Assembly: GCF_007990715.1 (NCBI RefSeq)
Contig: NZ_BJWY01000008.1
Coordinates: 1 to 64,000, forward strand
Direction: 5' to 3'
DNA length: 64,000 nt
Origin: Nocardia seriolae NBRC 15557
GTDB lineage: Bacteria; Actinomycetota; Actinomycetes; Mycobacteriales; Mycobacteriaceae
This document shows positions 51,951-60,268 of the stretch, one piece after another (the first letter of the stretch is position 1; each line of letters starts with the position of its first letter). The notes under the pieces were generated by a model. The model worked only from the letters and a program-made list of their open reading frames with translations, did no database searches and was not told where the DNA came from. The position numbers and the translations under genes are program-made.

Positions 51951-53966
51951 CTAGGGGATCGCTACCAGGGTGATCGTCGAGCCGGGTTCGACCGCGTCGC
52001 CGGGGGCGGTGCTCTGGGAGATGACGATCGAGGAGTCGTTGCTGGCCAACTGGCGGACGGTGACCGAGAGGCCCAGGGCCTGGAGTTTGCTGCGGGCGGT
52101 GGAGACGTTGGCCCCGAGCAGGTTCGGCATCTCGATGGCGCTGTTCACGATCAGCACCACGCCGGTACCGGATTCGGTGCTGGTGCCCGCGGCGGGATCG
52201 GTGCCGATCACCTGCCCGGATTTGATCTTGGTGTCGAACTGGTCCCGGGTGGAGCTGACGGTCAGCCCGGCCTTCTGCAATGCGGTCTTGGCCTCGTCCT
52301 CGGTCTTGCCCCGCACATCGGGCACCTTGACCGGCTGGGATCCCTTGCTGCGGTAGACCTTCACCTGGGCATTGGCCGGGAGCACGGTGCCGGGGGCCGG
52401 ATCCACCTTGGCGAGCGTGCCTTTGGCGGCCGTACTGCCGACCTCGCCCGCATCCACCGGCGTGAGCCCCGCGTCCCTGATGGCCTTGTTCACCGACTGG
52501 ATGTCCTGTCCGGCCTGCACGTTCGGCACCTTCGGTTTCCCGCTGGACACCAGCACCGCCACCAGCGAGCCCTTGGTGACCCGGGTCCCGGCCGGCGGAT
52601 CGGTCCCGACCACATTGCCGACCGGCACGGTATCGGAGGCCTTGTCGCGGGTCTCGGTCCGGAACCCCGCGTCCTTCAGAGCGGTGACCGCCTTGTCGGT
52701 GTTCATGCCCGCGATGGAGGGCACCGCCGAATATCTGCCGACTCCGAGCCACCAGCCGCCGATCCCGAGCAGCACCGCCAGCGCGAGCACGATGCTCAAC
52801 CAGATGATGACCTTGCGCCGCGATTTACCCCGGTCCTCGATCAGATCCGATTGATAGCCATGGTTGTTCGGCGGTCCGGGCGGCTGCTGCGCGTAGTCGG
52901 GCCGGTACTCCGGCGGTATCTCGCGCGCCGCGGTCATGACTCTGGTGTGCTGGGTCTGCGGCTGCACCTGCATGGTCGGCGGATCCGCGGGCAGGCGGGT
53001 GGTCAGATCCGCCGCGCCCGGTATGGGCCGCGAGGGCGGGGACACCGGCATGTGCGGTGCGGGCGTCGGCCCGACCCGGTACTTGGCGCTGAGGTGTTCC
53101 GCCGATTCGGCGGGCGCGGGCACCCGGTACTCGGGCAGCTGCAATTCCCGTGCGATGCGCCGCAGTTCGCCCGCCATCTCGGTGGCATTGGCGAAGCGGT
53201 GCATGGGTTCGCGGGCGGTGGCGTGCGCGACCAGCTCGTCGATCTCGGGCGGGATGCCGGTAATGAACCGGCTCGGCGCGGGCACATCCTTCTCGACCCG
53301 CTGCAACGCGATGGACAGCGAGTTGTCGCCGGTGAACGGCGTTCGCCCGGTGAGCATTTCGAAGATCAGCACACCCGCGGAGTACACGTCGCTGCGGGCG
53401 TCGGCGGTGCCGCTGGTGACCTGTTCGGGGGAGAGGTAGGCGGCGGTGCCGAGAATCACGCTGTCGGAGGTGATCTTGGCCTCGGCGACCGCGCGCACCA
53501 GCCCGAAGTCGGCGATCTTCACCTCGCCCGAATCGGAGATGAGCACGTTCTCGGGCTTGATGTCGCGGTGCACCAGACCGGCCTGGTGCGCCACGCCGAT
53601 GGCGGCCAGCACCGGCTCGGCCACGGCGCGCACCGCGTGCGGCGGCATGGGCCCGCGCTCGCGCAGCAGTTCGCGCAGGGTGCCGCCCTCGACCAATTCC
53701 ATGATGAGGAAGGGATGATCGCCGTCCACGCCCTGGTCGTACACCGCGACCAGCGACGGATGTTTGAGCTTGGCCACCGCCCGCGCCTCGAGTTCGAAGC
53801 GGGTGAGGAATTGCGGATCGGATGCGAACTTCGGATCCATCACCTTGATGGCGACCGGTCGATCCAATCTGGTGTCCACCCCCCGGAACACCATGGACAT
53901 TCCGCCACGCGCGATCGGCGCGTCGATGCGGTAGCGCCCTTCCAGCATCTGGCCGATCAACTGCAA
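51951..53966 (-). CDS. pknL: Membrane Ser/Thr protein kinase with four PASTA domains (PknL position)
   Basis: The 671-residue protein has a kinase domain (about 10-275) with the glycine loop IARGGMSMVFRG, VAIKVMD lysine, HRDIKPENVLI catalytic loop, DFGLVRA and a TSDSVILGTAAYLSPEQ activation segment. A Pro-rich juxtamembrane region follows, a transmembrane helix (VIIWLSIVLALAVLLGIGGW, about 388-408), and four PASTA repeats to the end. Gene order (aroG, this gene, Rv2175c-like) is that of pknL. The M. tuberculosis PknL, as I recall it, lacks PASTA domains, so this copy has the wall-sensing ectodomain. It is divergent from its likely substrate, the Rv2175c-like gene. Confidence 0.9.
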   Translation of the reverse strand: MQLIGQMLEGRYRIDAPIARGGMSMVFRGVDTRLDRPVAIKVMDPKFASDPQFLTRFELEARAVAKLKHPSLVAVYDQGVDGDHPFLIMELVEGGTLRELLRERGPMPPHAVRAVAEPVLAAIGVAHQAGLVHRDIKPENVLISDSGEVKIADFGLVRAVAEAKITSDSVILGTAAYLSPEQVTSGTADARSDVYSAGVLIFEMLTGRTPFTGDNSLSIALQRVEKDVPAPSRFITGIPPEIDELVAHATAREPMHRFANATEMAGELRRIARELQLPEYRVPAPAESAEHLSAKYRVGPTPAPHMPVSPPSRPIPGAADLTTRLPADPPTMQVQPQTQHTRVMTAAREIPPEYRPDYAQQPPGPPNNHGYQSDLIEDRGKSRRKVIIWLSIVLALAVLLGIGGWWLGVGRYSAVPSIAGMNTDKAVTALKDAGFRTETRDKASDTVPVGNVVGTDPPAGTRVTKGSLVAVLVSSGKPKVPNVQAGQDIQSVNKAIRDAGLTPVDAGEVGSTAAKGTLAKVDPAPGTVLPANAQVKVYRSKGSQPVKVPDVRGKTEDEAKTALQKAGLTVSSTRDQFDTKIKSGQVIGTDPAAGTSTESGTGVVLIVNSAIEMPNLLGANVSTARSKLQALGLSVTVRQLASNDSSIVISQSTAPGDAVEPGSTITLVAIP

Positions 53967-54054
53967 CCCTTCCGATTTTCTCGAAGCCGCCCGGCGCGGC
54001 TCACCCGATGGTAGTCGCGTCGGGGTGTGATGCGACGGTGGCGACGCGACAGAC

Positions 54055-54060
54055 TACCGT
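54055..54060 (+). promoter_or_regulatory. Leaderless -10 element (TACCGT)
   Basis: TACCGT ends seven bases before the GTG at 54068. Confidence 0.5.
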
Positions 54061-54067
54061 GGTCCGG

Positions 54068-54436
54068 GTGAGTGCCTTTCCTTGCAGCGAAGACGTCCTG
54101 CCGGATTCGGTGACCCTGATCCCGCTGCCCGACGTGGCCGAGCAGCTGGGCATGGTGGTTACGCGGGTGCATCAGATGCTGCGCGACCATCAGATAATCG
54201 CGGTTCGCCGCGACGGTGTTGCCGGTATCCCGAAGGAGTTCTTCGATTCCACCGGCGCGGTCGCCAAGCATGTGACCGGTCTGATCACGGTCATGCGTGA
54301 CGGCAAATACACCGACGAGGAAATCCTCGAGTGGATCTACACCGAGGACGAATCCCTTCCCGGCCGCCCCATCGACGCCATCCACGGGCCGCTGGCCCGC
54401 GAGGTGATCCGTCGCGCCGCGGCGGATCCGTTCTGA
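54068..54436 (+). CDS. Rv2175c-like winged-helix DNA-binding protein
   Basis: The 122-residue product has LPDVAEQLGMVVTRVHQMLR, then DHQIIAVRRDGVAGIPKEFF, a helix-turn-helix with a wing, and ends LAREVIRRAAADPF. It corresponds to Rv2175c, known from the literature as a DNA-binding substrate of PknL, and it is divergent from the kinase. The GTG at 54068 is chosen because it fits a leaderless promoter; a longer upstream frame has no site. The N-terminal Thr-rich tail phosphorylated in Rv2175c is shorter here. Confidence 0.85.
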   Translation: MSAFPCSEDVLPDSVTLIPLPDVAEQLGMVVTRVHQMLRDHQIIAVRRDGVAGIPKEFFDSTGAVAKHVTGLITVMRDGKYTDEEILEWIYTEDESLPGRPIDAIHGPLAREVIRRAAADPF

Positions 54437-54458
54437 AATAGGTCGACCGGTGTCGCGG

Positions 54459-55391
54459 TCAGTTCCGCAGTGGACTGGCCGCGACGAATTCCCGTGCCGC
54501 TACACGTAACCGACGGTGTTGCGGCACGACCGCGCGGCGGGTGAAAACCGCGTAATCGGCGCGTTCGATCTCGTCGAGAATGCCGTGGTAGAGGGTGGCG
54601 GCAGTGCGAATGGCGGGGCGCACCCGGGGCGTCAGCAGATCGATGCCGGGGATCGCCCGGCGGTAGATGCCGCGATTGATCGCGATCAGATGCGTCAAGG
54701 CCCGTCGCACCCGCGGGTCGGTGCGGCCGGATTCCCGGCAGTGGAACAGCAGTTCGGCGTCAACACCGAACGCGGCCAGTTCGTCAGCGGGCAGGTACAC
54801 GCGCCCGCGATCCAGGTCCTCGCCGATGTCGCGCAGGAAGTTGGTGAGCTGGAACGCCTCTCCCAGCGCGGCCGCCGCCGGTTCGGCATCGGCGATCGGG
54901 ACCACGGTGCCCAGCACCGGCAGCAGTTGCAGTCCGATGGCGGCCGCGGAGCCGCGCATATAGGCGCGCAGCTCGGCCATGGTGGGGTAGCGGTCGCGGT
55001 ACTGCGGCCCGCCCGGGATGTCCATCCGCATGGAGTCGAGGAACACCCAGAAGTGTTCGGCGGCAATCGAATACCGGCGGATGGTGTCCGACACCGCCAG
55101 CAGCACCCGCTCCTGCCGGTCGCCGGAGCCCTCGATGGGTGCGTCGACCAGCCGGGCCCGCAGTTCGTGCTCGATCAGATCCAGCCGGGCCGCGGACTCC
55201 GCCCCGCGGCTGGGCGCGTCGCCGGCGTCCACGATGTCGTCGACCAGGCGCGCGAACGCGTACAGCGCGTGCACGGCCGGTCTTCGCTCGGGTTCGAGCA
55301 GGCGGGTGGCCAGGAAATAGGTGCGCCCGTGGGCGGCGGCGATCCGGCGGCAGTCGCGGTAGGCGCGATCCAGTGGCACGGCGGGTTTCAC
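54459..55391 (-). CDS. crtB: Phytoene/squalene synthase family protein, probably phytoene synthase (CrtB)
   Basis: The 310-residue enzyme joins two prenyl diphosphates head to head. The two Asp-rich motifs are DDIVD (51-55) and DIGED in QLTNFLRDIGEDLDRGRVYL (about 165), with YAFARLV before the first. The GTG start overlaps the mptA stop (GTGA), so it is translated with the upstream mptA. With crtI and a prenyl synthase alongside, its product is most likely phytoene. The longer same-frame extension lies inside mptA and is rejected. Confidence 0.92.
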   Translation of the reverse strand: MKPAVPLDRAYRDCRRIAAAHGRTYFLATRLLEPERRPAVHALYAFARLVDDIVDAGDAPSRGAESAARLDLIEHELRARLVDAPIEGSGDRQERVLLAVSDTIRRYSIAAEHFWVFLDSMRMDIPGGPQYRDRYPTMAELRAYMRGSAAAIGLQLLPVLGTVVPIADAEPAAAALGEAFQLTNFLRDIGEDLDRGRVYLPADELAAFGVDAELLFHCRESGRTDPRVRRALTHLIAINRGIYRRAIPGIDLLTPRVRPAIRTAATLYHGILDEIERADYAVFTRRAVVPQHRRLRVAAREFVAASPLRN

Positions 55392-57034
55392 GCCGGGCCG
55401 GGCACGGGCGTGCCGAGCTGTTCGGTGCGCGGATGGGCCGCACGCAGTTTCAGCGGATCCACCTTGTACAGCGACAGCGCCGCCGCCACCGCGGCGAAGA
55501 TCGCCAGCGCGCCGTGCACATAGCTGGTGACGGGCGCGCCGTCCGGCTGGAAGATCAGCATCAGCCAGGTGCCCAGACCGACCAGCACCTGAAGGGTCCG
55601 GGTCGACAGCGCGAACCCGGCGGCCAGTGCCAGTGGCCACGAGTAGTACCAGGGCAGCGCGGCGGGCGAGAGGATCACGATGGCAACGAACGCGACGAGA
55701 ATGCCGAGCACGGCCTCCCTCTCGCTGTTCTTGAACCGCCACCAGGCCCACACCAGGATGGCCACCATCGCGATCATGCACAGCAGTCGCGTCCACGGCA
55801 GCACCGCTTCCAGCGTCAGCGGCGACACCCAGGTCACCATGTGCGCCATGATGGTCGGCAGCGAGAGCCAGTTGATGATCTTCTTGGAGCCCGAGAGCGC
55901 GGTGAGCCAGCCGATCTGGTGATCACGCAGCCCGGTCGCCCAGGTGGCCACCGCGAACACCGCCGCGAACACGGCCACGCCGAGGGCGCCGATCTTGGCG
56001 AAGGTCCGCACCGGATGCGGCAGCTCGCCCTCCTGCTGCGACGCTCGTCGCTCGCGTTCGTGAATCATCCAGATCCACACCAGGAATGGCAGCGCCACGC
56101 CCGCGGTCGCCTTGACCGCCACGCCGACCGCCACCACCACGATGCCCGCCGCGTGATGGTGTTCGAGCACCAGCGCGATGCCCGCGGCCATCAGCCCCAC
56201 CATGAGCATCTCGTTGTGCACGCCGCCGATCAGGTGGATGAGCACCAGCGGGTTGAGCACCGCCAGCCACAGCGCGGTGGTCGGCTTGCCGCCCAGATGT
56301 TTGGTCAGATGCGGGACCGCCCACACCATGAGCGCCAGTCCGGGCAGCATGACCAGCCGCAGCGCGATCGTCCCGGCCACCACATTGTCACCGGTCACCG
56401 AGATGATGGCGCGCCCGATGAGCAGGAAGATGGGCCCGTAGGGCGCGGTGGTGTAGAGCCAGACCGGGCTCACATTGTCCAGGACCGCCGGGACGTTCGT
56501 CTTCAGCTCCGAGGGCCCGAACACGTACGGGTTGATGTCGTAGTGCAGCATCGCGCCCTGCGCCAGATAGGAGTAGGCGTCGCGGCTGAACATGGGCACG
56601 GCGAACAACAGCGGGAAGATCCAGACGCCCACGATGGCGCGCAGCTCGTTGAGGGTGACCGTGGCCCCGGGCTGCCGCCCGATCACGATGCGCCCCAACC
56701 GGACCCACGCGGTGATCATGGCGATCACGCCGATCCACACGAACACCGACGACAGCACCAGCCCGTGCCCGAACCGCAGCCACGACAGGTGCATGGCCTC
56801 GAGTAGCGGGTCGTTGCGCCGGACGCTGCCCGCGCCGAAACCGCCGAAGGTGATCAGCAGCGCGCCGAAGAATCCGAGCGTGGCCGAATGCCCGGCGGGG
56901 CCGCGGACGAAATCGGCGACGTCGCGCCGCCAGTGGTGCGCGCAGGCATGACCGACATGGTCGCCGGACCGCGCGGCGGTGGAGCTCTGTGCGGCGTCCG
57001 GGGCGAGGACGGCGTCCGTATCGGGGGTCGGCAT
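55388..57034 (-). CDS. mptA: Alpha-(1->6)-mannopyranosyltransferase A (MptA)
   Basis: The 548-residue GT-C polytopic membrane enzyme extends the alpha-1,6-mannan backbone of lipomannan from polyprenyl-phosphomannose. It has about 11-13 hydrophobic segments and the motif FSRDAYSYLAQGAMLHYDIN (about 150-170), with the catalytic-type Asp in the first outer loop, plus TTAPYGPIFLLIGRAI. Position next to idsA and the Rv2175c/pknL pair matches Rv2174. Its 3' end overlaps crtB and crtI lies 66 bases upstream, so it is embedded in a carotenoid unit. Confidence 0.94.
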   Translation of the reverse strand: MPTPDTDAVLAPDAAQSSTAARSGDHVGHACAHHWRRDVADFVRGPAGHSATLGFFGALLITFGGFGAGSVRRNDPLLEAMHLSWLRFGHGLVLSSVFVWIGVIAMITAWVRLGRIVIGRQPGATVTLNELRAIVGVWIFPLLFAVPMFSRDAYSYLAQGAMLHYDINPYVFGPSELKTNVPAVLDNVSPVWLYTTAPYGPIFLLIGRAIISVTGDNVVAGTIALRLVMLPGLALMVWAVPHLTKHLGGKPTTALWLAVLNPLVLIHLIGGVHNEMLMVGLMAAGIALVLEHHHAAGIVVVAVGVAVKATAGVALPFLVWIWMIHERERRASQQEGELPHPVRTFAKIGALGVAVFAAVFAVATWATGLRDHQIGWLTALSGSKKIINWLSLPTIMAHMVTWVSPLTLEAVLPWTRLLCMIAMVAILVWAWWRFKNSEREAVLGILVAFVAIVILSPAALPWYYSWPLALAAGFALSTRTLQVLVGLGTWLMLIFQPDGAPVTSYVHGALAIFAAVAAALSLYKVDPLKLRAAHPRTEQLGTPVPGPA

Positions 57035-57100
57035 CGGCGGTCGTTCCCCCCGGAAAGGTCGGCGGCATGCGGCCGCGTGTGGTCTCAGGACGCGGTCAGT

Positions 57101-58714
57101 CTAGTGCGTGTGCGCCGGGTCCACCGCCCCGGTGTCAAGTGTCCGGCGCCCGGCATGTCGCATATCGCCGGTTATCCGCGCGGCCGCCAGTTTCCCGGAC
57201 AACAGCACGGTCGGCACGCCGACGCCGGGCACGGTCCCCGAGCCTGCGAGAACGACATTCGCGCGGCCCCGCACCAGGTTTCGGGTGCGGAAGGGGCCGG
57301 TCTGGCGGAACAGGTGCGCGGCCGAGAACGGGGTGCCCGCGAGCATGCCCTTCGACTTCCAGGTGCGCGGGGTGTCCACGTGGTCGATCCGGAAGTGCTC
57401 CGAAATGCCCTGGTAGCCGCGCTCTTCCAGGGTTTGCAGGAGTTCGCGCAGGTAGAAGGGGGTGAGCTGGTCCCAGCCGAACGGTGCGGCAGCCAGGTTC
57501 GGGCACGGGGCCAGCAGCGAGAGTGGCTCGTAGCGGACGGTGTCGCGAAGATGCCCGGCCGCGTCGATGTGCTGTTCGGCACGATCGATGTAGAGCGAGG
57601 GATCGGTGAGCGCGGGCCGGGTGAGCAGCAGTGACGGATCGCTCATGAGGCGGCCGCGGCCGGGCCGGGCGGCGATCTCGCTGAAGGTGCGGTCCCAGTC
57701 CCGGCCGAAATCGATGGTGTGGTGGGCGTGCACCGGCCACGCCCGGGTCACCTCGGCCGGAATCGTGCCGTGCGCCACCACCGCCGACGGCGAGGCGCGC
57801 AGTCCGCGCCGATGCCGCAGGCCGAAGCGCGGCAGCGAGCCGATATCGGCGGTCACCACGACGGCGTCGCAGTCGAACACGCGGCCGTCGGCGGTTCGCA
57901 CGGCGGTGGCGCGCTTGCCCGCGTAGTCGATGCCGATCACGTCGGCGTCGAGTTCGAGTGATCCGCCCGCGGCCGTGAGCGCGCGGCCCAGGGCCGCGGC
58001 GATCGCGCGCATGCCGCCCTCGGGGTAGTAGACGCCCAGGCAGGTATCCATATAGGGAATCGCGCCGTAGACCCCCAGCGCCTGGTTCGGAGCCATGCCC
58101 GCGAACAGGGCCTGGAAGCTGAACAGCCGCGCGAGCTGCGAATCCCGCATGATCGCGCCGACTTTCGGGCCGAGCCGCCCGAAGGCGCCCAGCCGCACCA
58201 GCTTCGCCAGCGCCACCCGCTTCTCGGGAATCCGCACCATGTCCAGCGGTGAGTCGAAGTTGGTGTCCATGAACTGCCCGAACTCGGCCTCGTACACCTC
58301 CCGCAGCCAGCCGCGTAGTCGCCGATACCGCCGCGCCGCGCCCGGCCCGCGCACCCGCGCCACCTCGTCGGCCATCCGCTCCGGATCCGAGTAGACCCCG
58401 ACCACCGGCCCGTCGGCGAACCGCGCCCGGTACGCCGGTGCCATGTCGAGAATTCGCAGCCCTACCGACTCGCGGGTCTGCCCGACCATCCCGAGTGCCT
58501 CGTCGATCAGTTCCGGCAGCGTGAGAATCGTTGCCCCGGAATCGATCTCGTAGTCCGGCCCGCTGTACGACCCGACCCGCCCGCCCGGCCGATCGTCCCG
58601 CTCCAGCACGGTGACCTGCCGCCCCGCCGCCACCAGATACAGCGCCGCCGTCAGCCCGGACAACCCCGCGCCCACCACGACCACCCGATCACTCGGCCCC
58701 GCAACGGTTCTCAT
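57101..58714 (-). CDS. crtI: Phytoene desaturase (CrtI family)
   Basis: The 537-residue FAD enzyme has the N-terminal dinucleotide fold RVVVVGAGLSGLTAALYLVA (about 10-29) and ERDDRPGGRVGSY. The CrtI C-terminal signature follows as RARNVVLAGSGTVPGVGVPT in slightly changed form (RGRANVVLAGSG), with an LSGKLAA ending. It would introduce double bonds into phytoene. It lies between the prenyl synthase and mptA on the same strand. A leftward neighbour, crtB, supplies phytoene. Confidence 0.93.
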   Translation of the reverse strand: MRTVAGPSDRVVVVGAGLSGLTAALYLVAAGRQVTVLERDDRPGGRVGSYSGPDYEIDSGATILTLPELIDEALGMVGQTRESVGLRILDMAPAYRARFADGPVVGVYSDPERMADEVARVRGPGAARRYRRLRGWLREVYEAEFGQFMDTNFDSPLDMVRIPEKRVALAKLVRLGAFGRLGPKVGAIMRDSQLARLFSFQALFAGMAPNQALGVYGAIPYMDTCLGVYYPEGGMRAIAAALGRALTAAGGSLELDADVIGIDYAGKRATAVRTADGRVFDCDAVVVTADIGSLPRFGLRHRRGLRASPSAVVAHGTIPAEVTRAWPVHAHHTIDFGRDWDRTFSEIAARPGRGRLMSDPSLLLTRPALTDPSLYIDRAEQHIDAAGHLRDTVRYEPLSLLAPCPNLAAAPFGWDQLTPFYLRELLQTLEERGYQGISEHFRIDHVDTPRTWKSKGMLAGTPFSAAHLFRQTGPFRTRNLVRGRANVVLAGSGTVPGVGVPTVLLSGKLAAARITGDMRHAGRRTLDTGAVDPAHTH

Positions 58715-58742
58715 GCCACGCCACCCGCTTCCCTCATGCCAG

Positions 58743-58776
58743 TCCTCGTCATCCCGCTGTGTTCCTCGTCATCCCG
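58743..58776. repeat. Short direct repeat TCCTCGTCATCCCG
   Basis: Two exact 14-base copies (58743-58756, 58763-58776) lie 20 bases apart in the gap between crtI and the prenyl synthase. The second continues into GGCGTGCTTTCGGCCG, a form reminiscent of REP-like dispersed repeats. Confidence 0.6.
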
Positions 58777-58830
58777 GCGTGCTTTCGGCCGAGCGCGCCG
58801 GATCGACGGGGTGAGCTTCCGCCCGGACGC

Positions 58831-59940
58831 TCAGTAGGAGCGCGCGGTGGCCGCCAAGGCCATGGCGCGCAGTTGCCGCTTCGCCTCCGGGGTCGCGGTG
58901 CTCGCGTCCAGGGCGGTGAGCGCCTGGTCGGTGAGTGCGGCGATGCGCTTCTCCACCGCGTCCACCGCGCCGAGTTCGGTGATGGCCGTGCGCAATTCGG
59001 CGACCCGGTCCGGGGTGACGTCGGTGCCGAGGCTGGAGCGGACGAGGTCGGCGACGGCTGGGGCGTCGGCGTCGGCGCGCTGCAGGGCCTCGGCGATGAG
59101 GACGGTGCGCTTGCCCTCGCGCAGGTCGTCGCCCGAGGGTTTGCCGGTGACGGCCGGGTCGCCGAAGACGCCGAGCAGGTCGTCGCGCAGCTGGAAGGCG
59201 ATGCCGATATCGGTGCCGAATTCCCGGTAGGCGGCGACGAGTTCGGGGGAGGCGTCGGCCAGGGCCGCGCCCAGGTGCAGCGGGCGCTCGATGGTGTAGG
59301 CCGCGGTCTTGTAGCGGTTGATGCGCAGCGCCGCCTCGACGGTCTCGTCCCCGGCGGACTCGCCGTAGATGTCGAGCAGCTGCCCGCCCAGCACCTCGGT
59401 GCGCATGGCCGCCCACACCGGGGCGAAGCGGGCGGCGGCGTCGGCGGGCAGCCCGGCGTCGCGGGTCATATCGTCGGCCCAGGCCAGGGCCAGATCCCCG
59501 ATCAGTACGGCGACGCTCTCCCCGTAGTGGGCCGCGTCACCGCGCCAGCGCCGATCCCGGTGCCGCTGTTCGTAATCCACGTGCACGGTCGGGAAGCCGC
59601 GCCGGGTGCGCGAGGAATCGATGATGTCGTCGTGAATCAGCGCACACGCCTGCACCAGCTCCAGCGCCGAGCAGGCGGTGAGCACCGCGTCGGCGTCCGC
59701 GTCCTCGGCGCTGCGCCCCGCGCCCAGCCAGCCGGTCCACGCGAACGAGGGCCGGGTGCGTTTGCCGCCCCGGATCACGAAGTCCTGCAGCGCCCGCGCC
59801 GCGTCCACGAACACCGGCCCGAGCGGTTCCACGATCGGTCCGCGCGTCACGAAGAAGGCGTTGAGACGTTCCTCCACGGCGGCGACGAGCGATCCCGCGC
59901 CGACCGCGTGGCGGGTCGGGGTACCAGGTCCGGCGGACAG
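58831..59940 (-). CDS. idsA: Polyprenyl (geranylgeranyl) diphosphate synthase (IdsA type)
   Basis: The 369-residue enzyme has FVIRGGKRTRPSFAWTGWLG, the first Asp-rich motif in ALIHDDIIDSSRTRRG (DDxxD, about residue 105), and the second in FQLRDDLLGVFGD. It builds GGPP or FPP by chain elongation. The start is probably CTG at 59940, because GAGGAGG lies six bases upstream and no ATG or GTG is well placed; an extension to 60405 overlaps metF and is rejected. It is the Rv2173 counterpart and would feed crtB. Confidence 0.9.
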   Translation of the reverse strand: MSAGPGTPTRHAVGAGSLVAAVEERLNAFFVTRGPIVEPLGPVFVDAARALQDFVIRGGKRTRPSFAWTGWLGAGRSAEDADADAVLTACSALELVQACALIHDDIIDSSRTRRGFPTVHVDYEQRHRDRRWRGDAAHYGESVAVLIGDLALAWADDMTRDAGLPADAAARFAPVWAAMRTEVLGGQLLDIYGESAGDETVEAALRINRYKTAAYTIERPLHLGAALADASPELVAAYREFGTDIGIAFQLRDDLLGVFGDPAVTGKPSGDDLREGKRTVLIAEALQRADADAPAVADLVRSSLGTDVTPDRVAELRTAITELGAVDAVEKRIAALTDQALTALDASTATPEAKRQLRAMALAATARSY

Positions 59941-60256
59941 GGGAGCCTCCTCGGTGAGTGCCGTACTGCGGCGATGGCAGCGCCCCGCTGGTCGGCTTCC
60001 CCCGGGCAACCGACCCCATCGCGAACCGCACAAGCCCGCGCGCGGGATTCGCCCCCGACAATACCCAGCTCCCACCCACCCCCGGGAATCGGTCGCATCC
60101 CTGCCCCGGTCCGGCGTGACCGGTCCCGCGGCAGTCCCCCTCCGCGCCGCCCCGCGCGAATGTCTGCCGGCGAACGGTGGGGAGCAGGTTGAGGTGAATC
60201 GGGTCCCACCTGCTGGGATAGGCGCGGGGTGGGGTTCGGGAGCCGGTCGCGACCCG

Positions 60257-60262
60257 TAAAAT
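60257..60262 (+). promoter_or_regulatory. Leaderless -10 element (TAAAAT) of metF
   Basis: TAAAAT ends six bases before the GTG at 60269, with no ribosome-binding site; the best -10 match in the window. Confidence 0.6.
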
Positions 60263-60268
60263 GTCGGC

